From Liquidambar formosana (lineage: Eukaryota > Streptophyta > Magnoliopsida > Saxifragales > Altingiaceae), in NCBI GenBank assembly GCA_039720395.1, contig CM077829.1, positions 21,178,685 through 21,242,684 on the forward strand: a stretch of DNA of 64,000 nucleotides. The letters are read 5' to 3'. Shown here one piece after another: positions 58,545 to 64,000 of the stretch (its first letter is position 1; each line of letters begins with the position of its first letter). The notes under the pieces were generated by a model. It saw nothing but the letters and a program-made list of their open reading frames with translations. It made no database searches and was not told where the DNA came from. Position numbers and translations under genes: made by a program.

Positions 58545-60201
58545 TGTTAGAGTTATGCCCTAGAGCCAATCATAGAGATGATTGTTTAGGGATAAAGGAA
58601 CAATCATTTGATTTCATTTATGTATGTCACATTTATTATTGATTTAATAAAAGGGCTTATTCTATTATGTTTGTATGCATCATTTATATTTACATAATAT
58701 GTCCAAGGAGTTAGAGTTGAGAATATTGAATTACAAAGAGTTGTAATTATGAGACTGTAAATATATCTCTGTACTAAACTCCTAAATCATTCCTAGTTGA
58801 AGGTTCACTATGATGGACAGTAATGAACCATAGGACTAGCACTTGTTAGGTTGACTCTATAGGAGGATAGCTGGTCTCAAGCTATTTGTGTGGAGACACT
58901 ACAACCAACAGGTGGGTGCCTGTTAATAGAATAGGTACACTGAATGTGACCAAAGATTTGAGATAAACTGAATGGAGTTTTAACCTGCCTGTCAATCAGT
59001 TTCTCAATGTTATAGTGGTACAAGTAATCCTTAGACCTGAGACACCATAGTTACCTTATGCATGTAGCTTTAGAAGTTTGATAACACTAAGTGCAGATTC
59101 TATTCATGGGTCTGTAAAGGTGTTCATTGGCCCTATTACTATATGTATGAAGGCATGTGAGTGATCAACAAGGAATCCATTACTCTCAGGAAAAAGAGAG
59201 AGAATGTCTCATATAGCATTCATAATATAACTCATTCAGTCCATGGCCATGGCAGTGTGAATATGGAAAGGAGTTTCCATAAGTTCATCATTGAGTTGAT
59301 ATTTATGAATGAGTATAAAGTAATTGAACTAGGGACTTGACAGACTTCCATGTCCTATTAGTTCAATTGGAGACATTGTGTAAATGGAAGGATGCAATTG
59401 TAACCTATAAACTATAACAGAAGGGTTCTTTGATAGATACATATTCACTTCATTAAGGACGACACCATGAACCATATGCTAGGTGTTATTCATGGTTAGT
59501 AGAAGCCCTAATTGATATAAGTGAGTTATAATCAATTAGGGAATTGGAAGGAGTTCCAATTAGACCCTAAATGGAAAGAGTTCCATTGTGCACACCTCGT
59601 GCTATTCCTACTACTTGATGATGTGAACCCAATGGGTCACACACTGATCATGCAAGATGAGCTTTAAAGTCTATGAGAGAAAGGGTATGAGTGCATAAAG
59701 AATAGTTCTTTGAGGCCTATTTATATTTGATATAATTTATAGGGGTTATTGTGCAATTTAGAGAAATTGCATAACACCCTAATAGGGTTTCCCCCTAGGG
59801 CCAGCCCCCTTGAGTGTGGACTATATAAGTCACACTTTGAAGTGATGACATCATCACAAGAAGAAATCCCAAGGGGCTGTCCAGATTTTCCAGCCTCCCT
59901 CTCTCTCTCTCCTCTCTTCTCCTTCACTAGCAACAACAAGGGAAAAGAAGGAAAAGACTTGAAGCTCTAGCTAGGTGTGGATACCGTTGGAGGCAGCACA
60001 CTTGGGCTGCTCATTCACCGCTGTCCGGAATCAAAGCTTGGAGCAAAAAGGAGAAGACAAAAAATTCTGTAAGTGTTCTAACCCTCTTCATAGCTAGGGT
60101 TTGATTTTGTATATGCATAGTTAGATTCATGGGCTGTGGAATCAAAGGGAAAATTTTTATATTCCGCACTTCTATTTTTCCCTCTTGTATGATTCCCAAC
60201 A
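58545..60201 (+). repeat. Copia B 3' LTR
   Basis: It matches 50185-51842 with about four differences, including one in the GGGCCGGCCC palindrome (GGGCCAGCCC) and one A-run length change. Confidence 0.96.
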
Positions 60202-60703
60202 TCTTAAATTGCAACGGAATACGAGCCGTTGGAAACAGAGATAAAGTTCGCACATCGACCATGTCATCGGCCCTACGAATCCCTTTTATAGTTCTCTCCA
60301 ATGATTCTACCTTACTAGCTAACACGGAATCACTGCTAGAACCTTTCCCTTTGGTTTCCCCTTCTAGGTTGATGACCACAGGCTTCGAACTACTTTCCCC
60401 CCTTGTCTTGGTGTTCTCATTGGATTGAGGTCCCTCTTCGGTGCCAGCCCCATGAGGTATACCTGTGGAATGGGCCTTAGAACCATTTTGTTCAAGATCC
60501 ACCATCTTCTATTGGTTCTCTTGAGCCATTTTCAATGCCGTGTCAGAGGTCTCGGCGGTATGGTCAAGCTTGGTCATGATGGCTTTCAGTCAAGCCTCGA
60601 GGTCAAAGTGCCCCTCATTAGTTCTTTCATCGGCCATGTCTGTCTGATGGGTAGACTCAACACTCACTAGACGCCCTTGCGGATTGCGGATCCAAGCCAG
60701 CAT
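60202..60703 (-). pseudogene. gag: Gypsy gag, N-terminal part
   Basis: The likely start is the ATG at 60703 (MLAWIRNPQGRLVSVES), the first in a frame that runs into the capsid part at 50184. The region is a coiled-coil-like, Glu/Lys-rich leader domain typical of this family (LASKVESLERTIKGIRRADD). Two stops break it: TGA at 60590-60592 and TAG at 60509-60511. Both are explained by single C-to-T changes in CGA and CAG codons. Confidence 0.82.
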
Positions 60704-61401
60704 GTCTATGGATAGAAAAGTTTTAACCTTTAGCCTAAGGACTTGTCCTAAACCTCCATATTTTCCTTAATGAATCCGGTTTTTACACTATATTCAATTA
60801 ATTCATGCTTTTTATCCAATTATCTTTACAAGGGTCATGGATTAAGGGTATGTTTAAAAGAATAGGGTATAGAGTCCTTCAATTAGGTTTAATTATTCCC
60901 CTAGGACTAGCACATCACAAACATAGCTTTACATCCTATTTCCTTAACTTATTCCTCCTAACCCATGGCCTTAACAAAAGTTAGGGTTTAAAGGTATATG
61001 TTAAGGGCATAAGATATAAAGCCTCACACCACAAACACGGCATAGCATCATTACAAACAATTGTGGGTGCATAAGCAATCCTTATACCTAACCACATGTG
61101 GCATCAGGAACGCCGCATGGGTCTAGCAGTACGTGATTAACTCATTTAATATACCCAAGGGTACTTGGCAAGAGAGGTTGATAGCTTTCACCCCAACACT
61201 TGGAATCAGGAAAACCAAGGTTGAAACTAGGCCCATCGTTGGCAAGGATACATCGAGGGACATCGATCCTAGCATGCAAGAGTTTGCGCACACAATGCAA
61301 TAAATGAAAGCATACAATCAAACGGATTCATGTGATTGATTTTAATTAAACTTAAGAAATTAACTTAGCCCAATTAAACTTTATAGAGTCTAGCCCACAA
61401 A
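60704..61401 (-). other. Outer gypsy leader (about 0.7 kb)
   Basis: No gene is seen. The part 61080-61265 matches the leader of element G at 47075-47270, which supports common ancestry of the two elements. Confidence 0.7.
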
Positions 61402-61419
61402 TCCGCAGTGGAGTCGCCA
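61402..61419 (-). promoter_or_regulatory. Outer gypsy primer binding site
   Basis: TGGCGACTCCACTGCGGA on the minus strand, three bases inside the LTR boundary at 61423. This is the Tat-lineage type; an arginine tRNA is the primer reported for that lineage, not verified here. Confidence 0.65.
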
Positions 61420-61422
61420 AAC

Positions 61423-64000
61423 TGTAAACCCCGGAAATTGGGCCCACAAGATTGAAAAGAAAATAAAATTGGTTTTGAAAAAAAAGAAAAGGAGTCGCCA
61501 CCTTATTTTTTAAAGGAAACAAGGAAAACCCTAAAAACAGTTTGTTTTAAGAAAACAATTGAATGACTCCATGTTTTAAAAAGGAAAGGCAAAAACAGTC
61601 TTTTGGAAACCAAAGAAATCGGGGATTCGGAGGCTAAGTTATGACATGGGAAAGTTCTAGGCAAAGCCTATAGGCACCCATGTCACCCTTTCGGTCTCTC
61701 AGTTCATTTGGGCTAAATTAAGATCTTTCCATACAAAAATCAGCAAGTATATCATCACAAGAATTGCATGCATATCATATATTTCATTCATCCATCCATG
61801 CATAAGAAGCACATAAAAACAAAAAATAAAGAAAACAAAAATAAACCTAGGATACTTGGATCCTAGAACGGACTTGAGCCTCCCGAAGAGCGCCTACGTA
61901 CCATGCAACGAAATACATGGATCAAAGTCCACGTAGTTGGATTAGAAATAGGGTTAAGTCCTAATATAAACCTATGGTAAAAACCCTAGGTTTCCTTATT
62001 TGATCAAAAGAGTTGAATAAACAAAGTTTGATTTTAGGAAAATTCGACAAAATGGAAAACTTGATAAAAACCAGAATTTTATTTATGAAGGAAATCTTTG
62101 ATTAAGACCATAGACTTGTATTAAAAATTAACCCTACAAATGGAGAAGGGAAAGAGTTAGGAAGAGAGGTGAATTGGGGCACCTTTGCACCCACTTACCT
62201 GAGCGCAATAACTCCAAGCATTAGCCATTTCAAGCATTGGCAGCCCTATTTGCCATGGGACAATTACCACACTTATTTGCACCCTTACACGTGCTCAAAA
62301 CCATGCAAAACACTAACATGCAAATCTGGACAGAATAGTGTTATGGCCTAAAATCATCCACTAGACATGCTAACAGCAAAAACAGCAAACTTTCATAAGC
62401 CCTAACACAATCCTAGAACCATATTATGCATAAAAACCCTAGAATGAACTATCATGCATGGAAAAATATCATATTTACTCCATATGCAAAACATATACAG
62501 CAACTATGAAGAAAAACCAATAAAAAGACCTACTTTAACATGCTGTATGAAACTAACTTAAAACAAGGACACTAAAACCCTAAACTCACAAATATGCTTA
62601 AAAACACGCAAAACCAACTCTAAACATGCTAAAATAAAAATAAACAGAACCTAAATCATGCATACTAACCTACTAGAGCAATAAAACATGATAAAAATCC
62701 TAACTCTAACATGCGATAACACTACTCTAAAACAAGGACAACGGGAGCACAAGAATCACAACTATGCTTAAAAACACATAGGACTGCCCTAAAGCATGCT
62801 AAACTTATGATAAACAGTAGATATTCCATGTATATTAACTAGCTAGAGTGTTAATACATGATAAAAAAGCTGCCTTTAACATGCAATAAGCCTATCCTAT
62901 ATGAAAACCCATATTCAGCATAAAGAAGGAGTGAGGAATACCTTAAGAAGAAGCTTCCTTGCTGCTGTAGAGACTCTCTCTTCCTCTTATGGATGACTTG
63001 AACCAATGTTCTTCAAGGCTACAGCAAGAACTCCAGCTCTTCTTCAAGTCTCTCTCTCTTATTCTCTCTCAAACACTTAGGTTTTTAGGCATAAAGTGGC
63101 TCCCTTTTGTGCTGAAGCATAGGGGGGTATTTATAGAGTTCAGTTAGGATTAACCAATGGCTGGGATTAAAACCCTAAAAATTAATCCAAGGGCTATTAG
63201 AGATCCCCTTGGGGCTTAAGTAACTCATAAGTTACCAAAAATTAGAAGAAAACTCGTCCAAAAGAGCCCAAATACGTCAAAATAGGAAGAAGTCCGCTTC
63301 AGCAAAGAGTTGGAGTGCAATTAGGAAAGTGGCCTCGGGTGACCACCCAAGCCTAGGCGGCTAGCCACCTGGGCCCAGGTGGGCGGCTCCAGGTGGCTAG
63401 CCGCCCAGGCTTGGGTGGTCACCCGAGCCCACATCAGTTTTTTGCTTTTTTTGGACTCTCTTACCTTCTAGGAGTGTTTCAGGGGGCAAATTAACTCCGA
63501 TTTTGATGAAACAAAAGCCAAAACGACCATGTTTCAATGAGGAATACATTTTTGAACATTTTAGGGTGAAAACCACTAACCATGGGGGCATGGTTTGGTT
63601 TGACAAAGGCGGTTAACCACTATGCTCTACCTTCGCTAAGCATAGGTATGCACATAGGATCAAACCAAATGCTTTCCATATCAAAATTAACCTTTCTAAA
63701 ACACTTTTGGGGATAAAATGATGACTAATGAAAGTCAATTTGAAAAGATTTGGTTGATAATTGTGAGTCAATTAGAGCAAACCCAAAGAAGGGTTAATTA
63801 ACCAACTTGAACTCCATTGAGCCATTTTAATCCCGAGCCATTGATTCATCAAATTGAACTTAGAAATACCTCATATGCATTCATATGAACTCCAATTGAC
63901 AATCTGGAGATCATTTCAAGGTCAAATGAAAAGTTTGGGACTTAAAAGACGATTATGCCCCTCAAGTCACAAAAGCTCTTATTATCCCTCAAGATCAACT
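61423..64000 (-). repeat. Outer gypsy 5' LTR, truncated by window edge
   Basis: It begins TGTAAACCCCGG on plus and aligns in blocks with the LTRs of element G (GGAGTCGCCACCT, AGCGCCTACGTACCATGCA, GGACTTAAAAGACGATTATG). By that alignment about 150 bp are missing past 64000. A minus-strand TATA box CTATAAATA lies near 63129, and a long U3 inverted repeat is at 63334-63427. Confidence 0.88.
63334..63427 (-). repeat. GC-rich U3 inverted repeat, 39-bp arms
   Basis: Arms 63334-63372 and 63389-63427 pair over 39 bases with a single mismatch (G-T type), around a 16-nt loop. The ends are CTCGGGTGACC and GGTCACCCGAG. It stands out from the AT-rich surroundings and lies about 200 bp upstream of the LTR TATA box. 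Element G has a shorter version at the same place. Confidence 0.85.

Larger units (their letters stand above)
50185..60201 (+). mobile_element. Copia B: complete, apparently intact Angela/BARE-like element
   Basis: The TCTTA duplication (50180-50184 and 60202-60206) brackets 10,017 bp. LTRs of 1658 and 1657 bp differ at about four sites by eye. Primer site, leader, hairpins, gag-pol ORF and polypurine tract are all present and unbroken. It is the best candidate in the window for an autonomous, recently active element and for the source of proteins that moved C and E. Confidence 0.97.
1..64000 (-). mobile_element. Outer Tat-lineage Ty3/gypsy element, split into seven coding pieces by nested insertions
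   Basis: The minus-strand pieces 60703-60202, 50184-50058, 39614-39396, 29699-28778, 27087-26771, 15093-13126 and 3531-1130 join across each insertion to give gag, a protease remnant, reverse transcriptase, two RNase H domains and integrase, in that order. Each insertion is bounded by a 5-bp target duplication. The second RNase H (motifs YFDGA, AEYEA, FGDS, FADTLA) and the antisense ORF beyond pol are hallmarks of the plant Tat lineage (Ogre, Retand and relatives). The 5' LTR begins at 61423 and runs out of the window; the 3' LTR would lie left of base 1. About 10.9 kb of the window belongs to this element. It cannot be autonomous: stops at 60590, 60509, 14572, 14485, 2431, 1975 and 1469, frameshifts near 26850, 2787 and 1675, and loss of the protease core. 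Confidence 0.93.

Overview
This window is plant nuclear DNA made entirely of transposable elements. I see no host gene, tRNA or rRNA gene. The evidence is LTR retrotransposons of two flowering-plant lineages: a Tat-lineage Ty3/gypsy family (dual RNase H, antisense plant-mobile-domain ORF, intron between the protease and reverse transcriptase regions) and an Angela/BARE-like Ty1/copia family (LTR start TGTTAG..TTATGCCCTAGAG, initiator-Met primer site TGGTATCAGAGCC, one gag-pol ORF of 1219 codons). The species cannot be named from this.

Layout. One old gypsy element lies on the minus strand across the whole window. Its 5' LTR runs from 61423 past the right edge. Its primer site is at 61402-61419, and gag starts at 60703. 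Gag-pro-pol then runs leftward in seven pieces: 60703-60202, 50184-50058, 39614-39396, 29699-28778, 27087-26771, 15093-13126 and 3531-1130. A 3' noncoding module and an antisense ORF (1-792, plus strand) follow, and its 3' LTR lies beyond the left edge. The gaps are six insertions into it, each with a 5-bp target duplication: copia C (3532-13125, CACAA), copia A (15094-26770, ACCTT), solo LTR F (27088-28777, CATCA), copia E (29700-39395, TATCC), gypsy G (39615-50057, GGTTT) and copia B (50185-60201, TCTTA). A seventh insertion, solo LTR D (24468-26127, CCAAT), sits inside the 3' LTR of A.

How the parts work together. Copia B has near-identical LTRs and an uninterrupted polyprotein, so it looks competent. 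A differs mainly by one nonsense codon. C and E have badly decayed coding regions but LTR pairs that are still about 99% alike, so they were probably copied by enzymes supplied in trans. All four keep the same roughly 3-kb leader. It carries a candidate intron from the LTR to just before gag, and a set of four hairpins with ACATGT in every loop (three of them with the same 17-nt loop), a candidate RNA dimerisation/packaging signal. G is a gypsy relative of the outer element with a short gag and no pol, again a likely trans-dependent passenger. The outer gypsy is dead: stop codons, frameshifts and a deletion of the protease core, besides the insertions. It still shows a 162-bp intron that keeps the reading frame, and a small covarying GNRA-type hairpin just after the pol stop.

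The strongest candidates for something new are the kissing-loop-like hairpin array, the leader intron that would remove it, and the GNRA hairpin of the gypsy 3' region. All three are inferences from sequence and need comparison with more copies and RNA data.
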